Positions 1-8,330 of a stretch of DNA of 42,826 nucleotides are shown piece after piece; within the stretch, counting starts at the first letter, position 1; every line of letters begins with the position of its first letter. A program made the position numbers and the translations under genes. The DNA comes from Crocosphaera sp. GTDB taxonomy: Bacteria > Cyanobacteriota > Cyanobacteriia > Cyanobacteriales > Microcystaceae. Under the pieces are notes generated by a model. That model was not told the DNA's origin, did not search any database, and saw only the letters and a list, made by a program, of their open reading frames with translations. The stretch lies in assembly GCA_030065735.1 (NCBI GenBank), contig JASJDD010000012.1:1-42826 (forward strand). Reading direction: 5' to 3'.

Positions 1-385
<385 letters not shown>

Positions 386-2509
386 ATGAATAAATTTTTT
401 GTTGATCGTGGTGGGACTTTTACTGATATCGTTGCAGTTATTAGTGATGCAGAAATCATCAATCAATTATCCCAAAAACAAGAACAATATTTAATTGTAT
501 CTTTAGCCAAAAAGCAATGGATAATTGTCTATAAACTACTCTCAGAAAACCCTGAACGATATCAAGATGCGGTCATTCAAGGTATTAGAGATATACTGTG
601 TCTTGCTGACAATGAACCTATCCCAACAGAAAAAATAGAAGTGATAAAAATGGGGACAACCGTTGCGACTAATGCGTTACTCGAAAGACAAGGTGATCGC
701 ACAGTTTTACTAATAACAAAAGGGTTTCAAGATGCCTTGAGAATTGGTTATCAAAACCGCCCTAATATTTTTGCTCGTCAAATTATTTTACCATCAATGT
801 TGTATGAATTAGTCATTGAAGTAGAAGAAAGATATGATACGAATGGAAATGAATTAATTTCTGTTAATTCAGAGAGAGTCAAACAAGATTTACAACCAGT
901 TTATGACCAAGGAATAAGAAGCTGTGCTATTGTTTTTATGCACAGTTATCATTATCCAAACCATGAAAATCAAGTCGCAGAAATTGCTAAAAATATCGGC
1001 TTTACTCAAGTTTCAATTTCTCATCAAGTGAGTCCCTTAATGAAACTGGTATCTAGAGGAGATACAACCGTCGTTGATGCTTATTTATCTCCGATTTTAA
1101 GACGCTATGTTGACCAAGTTTCCAGTCAATTACCTAACACAAAATTGATGTTTATGAAATCAGATGGAGGGTTAATTGATGCTCATAAGTTTCAAGGAAA
1201 AGACAGTATTTTATCAGGACCAGCAGGGGGAATTGTTGGGGCAGTTCAAACCAGTTTAAGAGCAGGTTTTCAAGAGATTATTACCTTTGATATGGGAGGA
1301 ACTTCGACAGATGTTGCCCACTTTAAGGGGGAATATGAACGACAACTCGATAATGAAATTGCTGGTGCTAGAATGCGAGTTCCAGTATTAAGTATTCACA
1401 CCGTAGCTGCTGGTGGTGGCTCCATTTTATACTTCGATGGTGCCAGTTTTAAAGTAGGACCGAAATCTGCTGGTGCCAACCCTGGCCCTGCTTGTTACCG
1501 TCGAGGGGGTCCTTTAGCTGTTACAGATGCTAACGTTATGTTAGGAAAAATTCAGCCTCAATATTTTCCCCATATTTTCGGAAAAGAGGGAAATTTACCG
1601 TTAGATAAAGCGATAGTTAATCAAAAATTTTTAGAACTCTCCCAAGATATTTGTCAAGTTACAAATCATCAAAATAATCCTGAAGAAATCGCAGCAGGTT
1701 TTATTAAAATTGCTGTAGAAAATATGGCGAATGCGATTAAAAAAATTAGTCTACAAAGAGGTTATGATGTCACTCATTATACTTTATGTACTTTTGGAGG
1801 AGCAGCAGGTCAAGTTGCTTGTTTAATTGCGGACACATTAGGTATAAAAACCGTATTTCTTCATCCTTATGCGGGTGGTTTAAGTGCTTATGGAATGGGA
1901 TTAGCTGATATTCGAGTTATTAAAGAAAGTGCCATAGAAAAACCCTTACATCAAGAATTAATTTGCGAGTTAAAACAAGTGATTAATCAGTTAGAAAATC
2001 AAGCAAGAAAAGAACTTGATACTCACGAATCTATTAAAGGAGAAAGAATTGTACTTAAAGTTAGTTTAAAATATAAAGGAACAGACTCAACTTTATTAGT
2101 ATACTTTGCTGATGATGTTACAGTAATGCAGAAAAGTTTTGAAGAGGAACATCAATTAAGATATGGTTTCATTCAACCTCAAAAAATGCTGATTGTAGAG
2201 TCAGTTTCTGTTGAAATTATTCAAATTATGGATAGTCCTGATGAACCGTTAATAACTCGTATTCGTCCCTTGGATGAGTTACCTAAACCCACAGAAATGG
2301 TTCCAGTATTTACAGACAATAAATGGCAAGATACACCAATTTATCAGCGAGAAGACTTACAACCGCAAGATAATATTAAAGGGCCAGCAATTATTATTGA
2401 AAAGATTAGTACGATTATGGTTGAACCTCATTGGAGTGCAAAATTAACTGAGTATAATCATTTGATTCTTTCTAAAGATTATGACAACAAAAGTTCAAAC
2501 ATAAACTGA
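386..2509 (+). CDS. hyuA: Hydantoinase A / 5-oxoprolinase N-terminal half (HyuA)
   Basis: The 707-residue product is the ATP-dependent half of a hydantoinase/5-oxoprolinase, which opens cyclic amides such as 5-oxoproline (pyroglutamate) to glutamate in the cytoplasm. The start at 386 gives MNKFFVDRGGTFTDIVA, the family's conserved phosphate-binding N-terminus; a longer frame from 320 would add 22 unconserved residues. Later family motifs are present: KSDGG and SGPAGGIVGA, then FDMGGTSTD, then AAGGGSI. The spacer between DRGGTFTD and KLLSENP is longer than I recall for the animal enzyme, which may be a lineage trait. The last residues (about SKDYDNKSSNIN) look unconserved and overlap the antisense HEPN remnant by 31 bp. 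The partner half, hyuB, lies 1.5 kb downstream on the same strand. The substrate is inferred from the family. Confidence 0.9.
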   Translation: MNKFFVDRGGTFTDIVAVISDAEIINQLSQKQEQYLIVSLAKKQWIIVYKLLSENPERYQDAVIQGIRDILCLADNEPIPTEKIEVIKMGTTVATNALLERQGDRTVLLITKGFQDALRIGYQNRPNIFARQIILPSMLYELVIEVEERYDTNGNELISVNSERVKQDLQPVYDQGIRSCAIVFMHSYHYPNHENQVAEIAKNIGFTQVSISHQVSPLMKLVSRGDTTVVDAYLSPILRRYVDQVSSQLPNTKLMFMKSDGGLIDAHKFQGKDSILSGPAGGIVGAVQTSLRAGFQEIITFDMGGTSTDVAHFKGEYERQLDNEIAGARMRVPVLSIHTVAAGGGSILYFDGASFKVGPKSAGANPGPACYRRGGPLAVTDANVMLGKIQPQYFPHIFGKEGNLPLDKAIVNQKFLELSQDICQVTNHQNNPEEIAAGFIKIAVENMANAIKKISLQRGYDVTHYTLCTFGGAAGQVACLIADTLGIKTVFLHPYAGGLSAYGMGLADIRVIKESAIEKPLHQELICELKQVINQLENQARKELDTHESIKGERIVLKVSLKYKGTDSTLLVYFADDVTVMQKSFEEEHQLRYGFIQPQKMLIVESVSVEIIQIMDSPDEPLITRIRPLDELPKPTEMVPVFTDNKWQDTPIYQREDLQPQDNIKGPAIIIEKISTIMVEPHWSAKLTEYNHLILSKDYDNKSSNIN

Positions 2510-2817
2510 GAACCATAAAAACAGACATCAAAAGTCTGAAAAAAATTGACTCTTCCTAATAAGGGAAGAACATTAACACTTGCACCTGTATCTAATAATC
2601 CTCCTGTATTGAGAAAACACTGAATGTCTGGATGAGATTGACGAAAATCATGGGAGAGTCTTTTAACTACTTCACCAATAATGGTAATTTCATATAAAAC
2701 TGCAAGTTGGGTTCTTTCATCAAAATAAAAATCAGTTTGGGTCATACCATCAGTTAATCGGAGAATGGTTCGACATAGTTTGGCAATATCAAGCAGATAG
2801 GATTTGTCCTGATTCAT
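2479..2817 (-). pseudogene. HEPN toxin remnant fused to an aspartic-protease fragment
   Basis: This 112-codon frame starts MNQDKSYLLDIAKLC. Residues 1-65 match the first helices of a DUF86/HEPN ribonuclease toxin (IIGEVVKRLSHDFRQSHPDI). The C-terminal half that should carry the catalytic R-x4-6-H motif is missing. After residue 65 (near base 2622) the sequence changes to GGLLDTGASVNVLP, with a D-T-G-A/S active-site motif like retropepsin-type aspartic proteases. It then passes straight to LLGRVNFFQTFDVCF, which resembles the C-terminal strand of the same protease family, so the middle of that domain is missing too. The frame overlaps the upstream MNT gene by 29 bp, the usual MNT-HEPN arrangement, and overlaps the hyuA end tail to tail. 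It is very unlikely to be an active RNase. The protease assignment rests on motif memory. Confidence 0.75.
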
Positions 2818-3130
2818 AGATAATAGTAGCAGTTTCCAAAATGTTTTTACGACGAATCCAGTTATGACTATTTTCAATAGACCGTTTTTCAATTAAATCC
2901 ACTTTTCGTCCAATTTTCTCCTCAAGTTTGTATTGGATACCAACTAAATCCATTAAGCTGAGTTTAATTTTAGGATCGAAGACTACAAGGAAGTCAATAT
3001 CACTTGTTTTGGTAAAATCCTCCCTGAGAACGGAACCAAATAGCGATAATTGAAGGATATGATTTTCTTGACAGAAGTTACTCAGTTCTAAGGGTGAAAC
3101 ATTCAGTCTATTCAATATTTGTTTATTCAT
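2789..3130 (-). CDS. MNT-type nucleotidyltransferase antitoxin
   Basis: The 113-residue protein has the minimal nucleotidyltransferase signature: LFGSVLREDFTKTSDIDFLV, with the GS pair at residues 32-33 and metal-binding Asp44 and Asp46. In characterised MNT-HEPN (MntA-HepT) systems this enzyme neutralises the HEPN RNase by adding AMP to it. Here the gene appears full length for the family and overlaps the start of the HEPN remnant by 29 bp, so it was the first cistron of a toxin-antitoxin pair. Because the HEPN partner has lost its catalytic end, this antitoxin is probably orphaned in cis. It may still act on other HEPN proteins in the cell, which is speculation. Confidence 0.85.
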   Translation of the reverse strand: MNKQILNRLNVSPLELSNFCQENHILQLSLFGSVLREDFTKTSDIDFLVVFDPKIKLSLMDLVGIQYKLEEKIGRKVDLIEKRSIENSHNWIRRKNILETATIIYESGQILSA

Positions 3131-3136
3131 TTTTTT

Positions 3137-3250
3137 CTATCCTATATATAATAGTAAATATTCCTGGGTAATTTGTTGTATTTCATTAATTACTTGTTCT
3201 TGCAAAGCTGTTATATTAGCTTGATTATTTGAAAATTCTTCCTTTGTCAT
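3137..3250 (-). CDS. Possible small protein (37 aa) ahead of the MNT gene
   Basis: A 37-residue frame starting MTKEEFSNNQANITALQEQV is preceded by GGAGAAAAAA, a good ribosome-binding site ending at the ATG. It stops 6 bp before the MNT start. The product is short, charged and Gln/Asn-rich, with predicted helical character and no motif I recognise. It could be a small antitoxin-like protein, a leader peptide or a gene remnant. The strong Shine-Dalgarno and tight spacing are the only support. Confidence 0.35.
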   Translation of the reverse strand: MTKEEFSNNQANITALQEQVINEIQQITQEYLLLYIG

Positions 3251-3285
3251 TTTTTTCTCCTTTTTATAAAAAAATGATTAATCAT

Positions 3286-3696
3286 TTAATCTAAAAAGAC
3301 TTGAGGTTGAACATGAAAAAGCTTTGCTAATTGTTGAATTTGACTTAAATTTAAAGGTTGTTTTTTATTTAAAATCTTTTCTATAGTTTCTGATGTACCA
3401 ATTTCAGGTAAATCTGATAAATTTAAACCATGTTCTTCTATCAAATAAGCTAATACGTCACTACCGCTACAATTAGGAATAGAATAACGTTCAGCTTCGT
3501 AAACTTCAATTAGTGTCCCTAAAGTGTCCAGTAAATTATAAAGCGGATGTTCTTTATTTGTTCCAACTAAATTAATTAAATCATTTAATCGTTTGATTGC
3601 TTGTTCATATTCTTCTTCATTACGAATTGTTAGTAAGGGCGCAATTATACTCCAGTGATTGTTAAGATTAGGCGGTAATGTTGTTAAGTTTTCCAT
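3286..3696 (-). CDS. higA: HigA-type antitoxin (HTH, COG5499-like)
   Basis: The 136-residue protein resembles cyanobacterial HigA antitoxins. It has an N-terminal helical part containing RNEEEYEQAIKRLNDLI and HPLYNLLDTLGTLIEVYE, followed by a C-terminal helix-turn-helix (about residues 80-130) containing LIEEHGLNLSDLPEIG and ending LNLSQIQQLAKLFHVQPQVF. Such proteins bind and silence a HigB mRNA interferase and repress their own operon. The start ATG lies inside the last codons of the higB stump (translational coupling, frames overlapping by 13 bp). The toxin is truncated, so this antitoxin has no intact neighbour to neutralise. It appears complete itself. Confidence 0.85.
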   Translation of the reverse strand: MENLTTLPPNLNNHWSIIAPLLTIRNEEEYEQAIKRLNDLINLVGTNKEHPLYNLLDTLGTLIEVYEAERYSIPNCSGSDVLAYLIEEHGLNLSDLPEIGTSETIEKILNKKQPLNLSQIQQLAKLFHVQPQVFLD

Positions 3697-3785
3697 TTGT
3701 TTTTATTGTATTCATAATGAGTTAAAATATCACGGATATAAACTTTTTGACGATTAAAATGAATTGATGTAATTAATCGATATTG
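3684..3785 (-). pseudogene. higB: higB toxin remnant (C-terminal third only)
   Basis: Immediately upstream of higA, and overlapping its start, the reverse strand encodes YRLITSIHFNRQKVYIRDIL followed by THYEYNKNKWKT and a TAA at 3684-3686. This is the conserved C-terminus of HigB/RelE-like mRNA interferases (pattern YRLI..IHFNRQ.VYIR.ILTH.EY...WK). Reading further upstream gives a few codons and then a TGA at 3798-3800, at the edge of the 34-bp repeat array. No start codon or N-terminal two-thirds can be found. The toxin has therefore been decapitated and replaced by repeat sequence. Confidence 0.8.
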
Positions 3786-3801
3786 ATACTTCTGACTTCA
3801 C

Positions 3802-3869
3802 ACTTCTGTGCAATAGCGCCCGAACTTAGTGAGGAACTTCTGTGCGATAGCACCGGAACGCAGTGAGGA
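3802..3869 (+). repeat. Two tandem copies of a 34-bp dispersed repeat
   Basis: Units at 3802-3835 and 3836-3869 begin acttctgtgcgatagcaccg or a close variant and end cagtgagga; a third unit starts at 3870. The same unit recurs in the opposite orientation at 42600-42722. The array abuts the truncation point of higB. No spacers separate the units, so this is not CRISPR. Confidence 0.85.
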
Positions 3870-3916
3870 ACTTCTTGAAACTTCATTTTCTAAACTATAT
3901 GTATACAAAAAGATAA

Positions 3917-3922
3917 TATAAT
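3917..3922 (+). promoter_or_regulatory. Candidate -10 box for hyuB
   Basis: A consensus TATAAT sits in an 18-bp block, aaaagataatataattat (3908-3925), that recurs exactly upstream of fabG. It is 65 bp before the hyuB start. No convincing -35 element is visible, so this is only a candidate. Confidence 0.3.
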
Positions 3923-3987
3923 TATAATAGAATCTCACTTCAAAATAGCATTAAACTAAAAATAACCATTCAAATAAATAACTTACT

Positions 3988-5544
3988 ATGTTAAACCTAT
4001 CCAAACCCGATCCCATTTACCTCGAAATCTTCAAAAATCTCTATCAGTTTATAGCTGAACAAATGGGAATTACTCTACAAAATACAGCCTCTTCAGTTAA
4101 TATCAAAGAACGGCTAGACTTTTCTTGTGCTATCTTCGATCAACAAGGATTATTAGTCGCTAATGCGCCTCATATTCCTGTACATTTAGGCAGTATGAGT
4201 GAAAGCGTTAAAAGTCTCATTCAAGATAAGGGAAATAAACTACAATCTGGCGATGTTTATCTTTCTAATAATCCCTATAATGGGGGAACTCATTTACCCG
4301 ATGTAACGGCTATTACTCCTGTATTTGATGATAATAATCAAGAGATTTTATTTTATGTTGCCTCAAGAGGACATCAAGCCGATATTGGAGGAATTACACC
4401 AGGTTCTATGCCCCCTCATTCTACCTCAATTTTAGAAGAAGGTATCTTATTTGATAACTTTTTATTAGTTAAACAAGGACAGTTTCGAGAACAAGAATTA
4501 AGATATATTTTAGCTAACAATCCTTATCCTGCGAGAAACCCTGAGCAAAATATTGCTGATTTCCAAGCACAAATTGCAGCCAATGAAAAAGGAGTACAAG
4601 AACTGCAAAAAATGGTTACTCAATATGGTTTAGAAACCGTACAAGCTTATATGAAATTTGTCCAAGATAATGCAGAAGAATGTGTCAGAAAAGCGATTGA
4701 TGTCTTAATAGATGGAGAATTTAGTTATACGATGGATCAAGGTGCTGTTATTAAAGTTAAAATTACCATTAATAGTCAGATTCGTAGCGCAACTATTGAT
4801 TTTAATGGGACTTCTCAACAATTAAATAGTAATTTTAATGCCCCAAAAGCAGTAACACAAGCTGCAGTTTTATACGTCTTTCGTACCTTAGTTGATGATA
4901 ATATTCCTCTCAATGCTGGCTGTCTGAAACCTTTGCATTTAATCATTCCTGAAGGGAGTATGTTAAACCCTAAATATCCGGCTGCTGTAGTAGCAGGAAA
5001 TGTAGAAACCTCTCAAGTCATTGTTGATGCTTTATATGGGGCTTTAGGAATCTTATCGGCTTCCCAAGGAACCATGAATAACTTCACTTTTGGTAACAAA
5101 AAATATCAATATTATGAGACAATTTGTGGAGGTTCAGGTGCCGGAATTAATTTTAATGGAACCGACGCAGTGCAGACTCACATGACCAACTCTCGTTTAA
5201 CCGATCCAGAAGTATTAGAATTTCGTTATCCTGTGTTAGTAGAAGAATTTAAAATTCGGGAAAATAGTGGAGGAAAAGGTCAACATTCTGGGGGGAATGG
5301 TGTGATCAGAAACATCAAATTTTTAGAACCTATGACCGCCAATATTTTATCCCAACATCGGGTTATTCCCCCTTTTGGTTTAGCCGGCGGAGAAGCAGGA
5401 AAAGTAGGAAAAAATTGGGTTAAACGAAATGATGGAACAGCAGAGATATTAAACAGTACCGCAACCATAGAAATGCAATCTGGAGATAATTTTATAATTG
5501 AAACTCCTGGAGGTGGAGGGTTTGGAGGATGCTTTTCTTTGTAG
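3988..5544 (+). CDS. hyuB: Hydantoinase B / 5-oxoprolinase C-terminal half (HyuB)
   Basis: The 518-residue product is the second half of the hydantoinase/5-oxoprolinase enzyme. It shows the conserved family blocks in order: SVNIKERLDFSCAIFD (residues about 37-52), APHIPVHLGSMSESV, SNNPYNGGTHLPDVT, SRGHQADIGG.TPGSMPP, then GTDAVQTHMTNSRLTDPEVL and a Gly-rich C-terminus ending GGGGFGG. It begins exactly where the B domain begins in single-chain oxoprolinases. HyuA (707 aa) plus HyuB (518 aa) sum to about the length of the fused enzyme. The two should assemble in the cytoplasm. There is no clear Shine-Dalgarno. The gene may be expressed from its own promoter because antisense genes separate it from hyuA. 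Confidence 0.9.
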   Translation: MLNLSKPDPIYLEIFKNLYQFIAEQMGITLQNTASSVNIKERLDFSCAIFDQQGLLVANAPHIPVHLGSMSESVKSLIQDKGNKLQSGDVYLSNNPYNGGTHLPDVTAITPVFDDNNQEILFYVASRGHQADIGGITPGSMPPHSTSILEEGILFDNFLLVKQGQFREQELRYILANNPYPARNPEQNIADFQAQIAANEKGVQELQKMVTQYGLETVQAYMKFVQDNAEECVRKAIDVLIDGEFSYTMDQGAVIKVKITINSQIRSATIDFNGTSQQLNSNFNAPKAVTQAAVLYVFRTLVDDNIPLNAGCLKPLHLIIPEGSMLNPKYPAAVVAGNVETSQVIVDALYGALGILSASQGTMNNFTFGNKKYQYYETICGGSGAGINFNGTDAVQTHMTNSRLTDPEVLEFRYPVLVEEFKIRENSGGKGQHSGGNGVIRNIKFLEPMTANILSQHRVIPPFGLAGGEAGKVGKNWVKRNDGTAEILNSTATIEMQSGDNFIIETPGGGGFGGCFSL

Positions 5545-5546
5545 TA

Positions 5547-5567
5547 AACTGCTTTTTCTAGGAGCCA
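5547..5567 (+). repeat. 21-bp dispersed repeat, copy 1
   Basis: This 21-bp stretch, containing gctttttctaggagcca, is repeated identically and in the same orientation at 35399-35419. It begins 2 bp after the hyuB stop codon. Confidence 0.7.
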
Positions 5568-5615
5568 GTAGTTGAATTACTATGGAATCTTGGATATTCT
5601 CGTCTCAAAAGATAA

Positions 5616-6406
<791 letters not shown>

Positions 6407-6417
6407 AACATTTTGGT

Positions 6418-6442
6418 AGAGACTTAAAATAATTAAGTCTCT
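6418..6442 (+). terminator. Perfect 10-bp hairpin after fabG
   Basis: AGAGACTTAA and TTAAGTCTCT form a perfect 10-bp stem around a 5-nt AATAA loop, starting 11 bp after the fabG stop. There is no T-run after it, so it may be a processing or stabilising hairpin rather than an intrinsic terminator. Confidence 0.5.
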
Positions 6443-6532
6443 GAAACCATCAGAAAATACTCTAAATTCTTCAACTCTATTCTTACTTTTTTACCAAGAA
6501 ACTTTTGAGATTATCTAATTAATAAAAACACA

Positions 6533-7018
6533 ATGTATCAAAAAATTTTAATCGCTTTGGATATGTCAGATATAGCAGAAACTGTCTTTAATCATGGCTT
6601 ATCATTAGCACAACAAGAACAAAATCCACAACTATTATTATTGCATATTCTCTCTGGAGAAGAAGAAAATAGTCCTTTGCCAATTCCTCCTGATCTTAAA
6701 GAAATGTATCCCGCCGCAGGTAATGATTTAACCCTAGAAACCTGGAAAGAACAATGGGAAACCTTTGAACAATCTGGGATCAAAATGTTAGAATCTTATC
6801 AAAATAAAGCAAAAGAAACGGATATTAGAACAGAATTTCAGCAAATTTATGGTAATCCTGGATCAAGAATTTGTAAAATAGCTAATGAATGGCACGCTGA
6901 TGTCATTGTTATTGGTCATAGGGGACTTTCCGGACTCAAAGAATTTTTCTTAGGTAGTGTTAGTAATTATGTGTTACATCATGCCCATTGTTCAGTGTTA
7001 ATTGTGCAACCTAATTAA
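6533..7018 (+). CDS. Universal stress protein, UspA family
   Basis: The 161-residue cytoplasmic protein starts MYQKILIALDMSDIAE, the usual Usp beta-strand with a conserved Asp. It ends with the nucleotide-binding signature GHRGLSGLKEFFLGSVSNYV (G-x2-G-x9-G-S/N) and HAHCSVLIV. Presence of that signature suggests the ATP-binding subclass. Usp proteins accumulate under stress or growth arrest; no specific function can be assigned here. It is one complete Usp domain of normal size. No clear ribosome-binding site is visible before the ATG. Confidence 0.9.
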   Translation: MYQKILIALDMSDIAETVFNHGLSLAQQEQNPQLLLLHILSGEEENSPLPIPPDLKEMYPAAGNDLTLETWKEQWETFEQSGIKMLESYQNKAKETDIRTEFQQIYGNPGSRICKIANEWHADVIVIGHRGLSGLKEFFLGSVSNYVLHHAHCSVLIVQPN

Positions 7019-7106
7019 AGAATTTTGCTCAGATTGTAATTTCTGGTGTCTAAATGGGAATAATAATAAAGAAATAGCCATCAAAATAATATCGAGGAAT
7101 AGTGAA

Positions 7107-7436
7107 ATGCTCAACAATCATCAACATAATGTTTTAAGCATATTACTGATGCGTTTTGATGTTGAACCATCAGAAGGAATAAAAATTGCACAAAAATGGT
7201 TACAAGAGCATTCTCAAGAAAATTGGGGAACTATTTTAAGATTACTTAAAAGTAATAACCTTACTTTAGTTAACAGAGAGTTAAAACCGGTTACTAAATT
7301 TCTTAGCTCAGATCAACCTAAAATAGTTCATAAATATAGAGGTGTAGAAATCCTAACTCAATCTACTAAAGTTACAGCCAAACAGAGTAATCAATTGCCA
7401 GACAAAAAACGCCGATATCGAGGAGTTGAATATTAA
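7107..7436 (+). CDS. Hypothetical protein with paired YRGVE motifs (DUF4278-like)
   Basis: From ATG 7107 (with GAGG about 10 bp upstream) the product is 109 residues. The frame extends upstream without a good start, and that extension overlaps the usp stop. The N-terminal half is helical (NVLSILLMRFDVEPSEGIKI). The C-terminal half contains KYRGVEIL and ends RYRGVEY, a motif resembling the YRGxxY signature of cyanobacterial DUF4278 proteins. I do not know its function. It sits between a stress protein and a peroxiredoxin, which only hints at a stress context. Confidence 0.6.
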   Translation: MLNNHQHNVLSILLMRFDVEPSEGIKIAQKWLQEHSQENWGTILRLLKSNNLTLVNRELKPVTKFLSSDQPKIVHKYRGVEILTQSTKVTAKQSNQLPDKKRRYRGVEY

Positions 7437-7500
7437 TCCTTATGCTGTCTAGATAATATTTTAAAATAGGAGTAAAATGATAAAATGATAACTTGTGGGG

Positions 7501-7525
7501 ATCACAACACATTAATAATTGTGAT
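7501..7525 (+). promoter_or_regulatory. Inverted repeat upstream of the peroxiredoxin gene
   Basis: ATCACAA (7501-7507) and TTGTGAT (7519-7525) form a perfect 7-bp inverted repeat with an 11-nt centre, 64 bp before the peroxiredoxin start. It could be an operator or a leader hairpin. The assignment is tentative. Confidence 0.3.
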
Positions 7526-7589
7526 AAATTTGTAGCAGGACATCAATCCTGACGGGTTTCACCGTTATTTGATTTTTGGAGACTAAACG

Positions 7590-8189
7590 ATGACCATAGA
7601 AGGATGCTTGCGAGTTGGACAAGTTGCACCTGATTTTGCAGCAACAGTCGTTATTGATCAAGAATTTCAGACCAAAAAGCTGTCTAGTTACCGTGGCAAA
7701 TATGTTGTCCTCTTTTTCTATCCCTTGGATTTTACCTTTGTTTGCCCCACTGAAGTCATCGCCTTTAGCGATCGCTACGAAGAATTTGCTAAGATTAACA
7801 CAGAAATTTTAGCGGTTTCTGTGGATAGTGAATTTTCTCATCTGGCCTGGATTCAAACCCCTCGCACCGAAGGAGGAGTAGGAGACATCGCCTATCCTTT
7901 AGTCTCTGACCTCAAAAAAGAAATTAGCACTGCCTATAATATACTTGATCCTGAGTCTGGGGTAGCTTTACGGGGCTTATTTATTATCGATAAAGAAGGA
8001 ATTATTCAACACGCAACCATCAATAATCTTTCCTTTGGTCGTAGTGTAACTGAAACCCTACGCACCCTCAAAGCCATACAACACGTTCAAAGTAATCCCG
8101 AAGAAGTTTGTCCTGCAGATTGGCAAGAAGGGGATAAAACAATGGTTCCTGACCCCATTAAATCTAAGATTTATTTCTCTGCTGTGTGA
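7590..8189 (+). CDS. 2-Cys peroxiredoxin
   Basis: The 199-residue thiol peroxidase reduces hydrogen peroxide and alkyl hydroperoxides with electrons from thioredoxin. The peroxidatic cysteine is Cys52 in [14 protein letters not shown]; the resolving cysteine is Cys174 in EEVCPADW. Both are intact, so this is a typical AhpC/Prx1-type enzyme. The start ATG follows TTGGAGACTAAACG, a good Shine-Dalgarno. The C-terminus carries the YF dipeptide (KIYFSAV) associated in this family with sensitivity to over-oxidation. In cyanobacteria such enzymes protect the photosynthetic machinery against peroxide. It is monocistronic, with a repeat-filled spacer downstream. Confidence 0.95.
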   Translation: MTIEGCLRVGQVAPDFAATVVIDQEFQTKKLSSYRGKYVVLFFYPLDFTFVCPTEVIAFSDRYEEFAKINTEILAVSVDSEFSHLAWIQTPRTEGGVGDIAYPLVSDLKKEISTAYNILDPESGVALRGLFIIDKEGIIQHATINNLSFGRSVTETLRTLKAIQHVQSNPEEVCPADWQEGDKTMVPDPIKSKIYFSAV

Positions 8190-8330
8190 ACTTTTCTTAA
8201 TCGTTAATTGTACCTGATCACTTAATAATTGTTATCGAAGAAAGATTATGACATTCCTGTAAGGTGGGCAGTGCATCGGCCTACAAGGTTTTGCAATTTT
8301 ATAAATTTCCTAACCATAATGCGTAATCTG

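Noticed and set aside
386-560. Suspected frameshift or insertion near the start of hyuA, because the spacer before KLLSENP is long
   Set aside because: The frame is open and the spacer ends in well-formed conserved sequence; a longer spacer seems a plausible feature of the cyanobacterial lineage. Alignment would decide.
3802-3869. Tandem 34-bp repeats considered as a CRISPR array
   Set aside because: Units are directly adjacent with no spacers, vary internally, recur elsewhere, and no cas genes are present.
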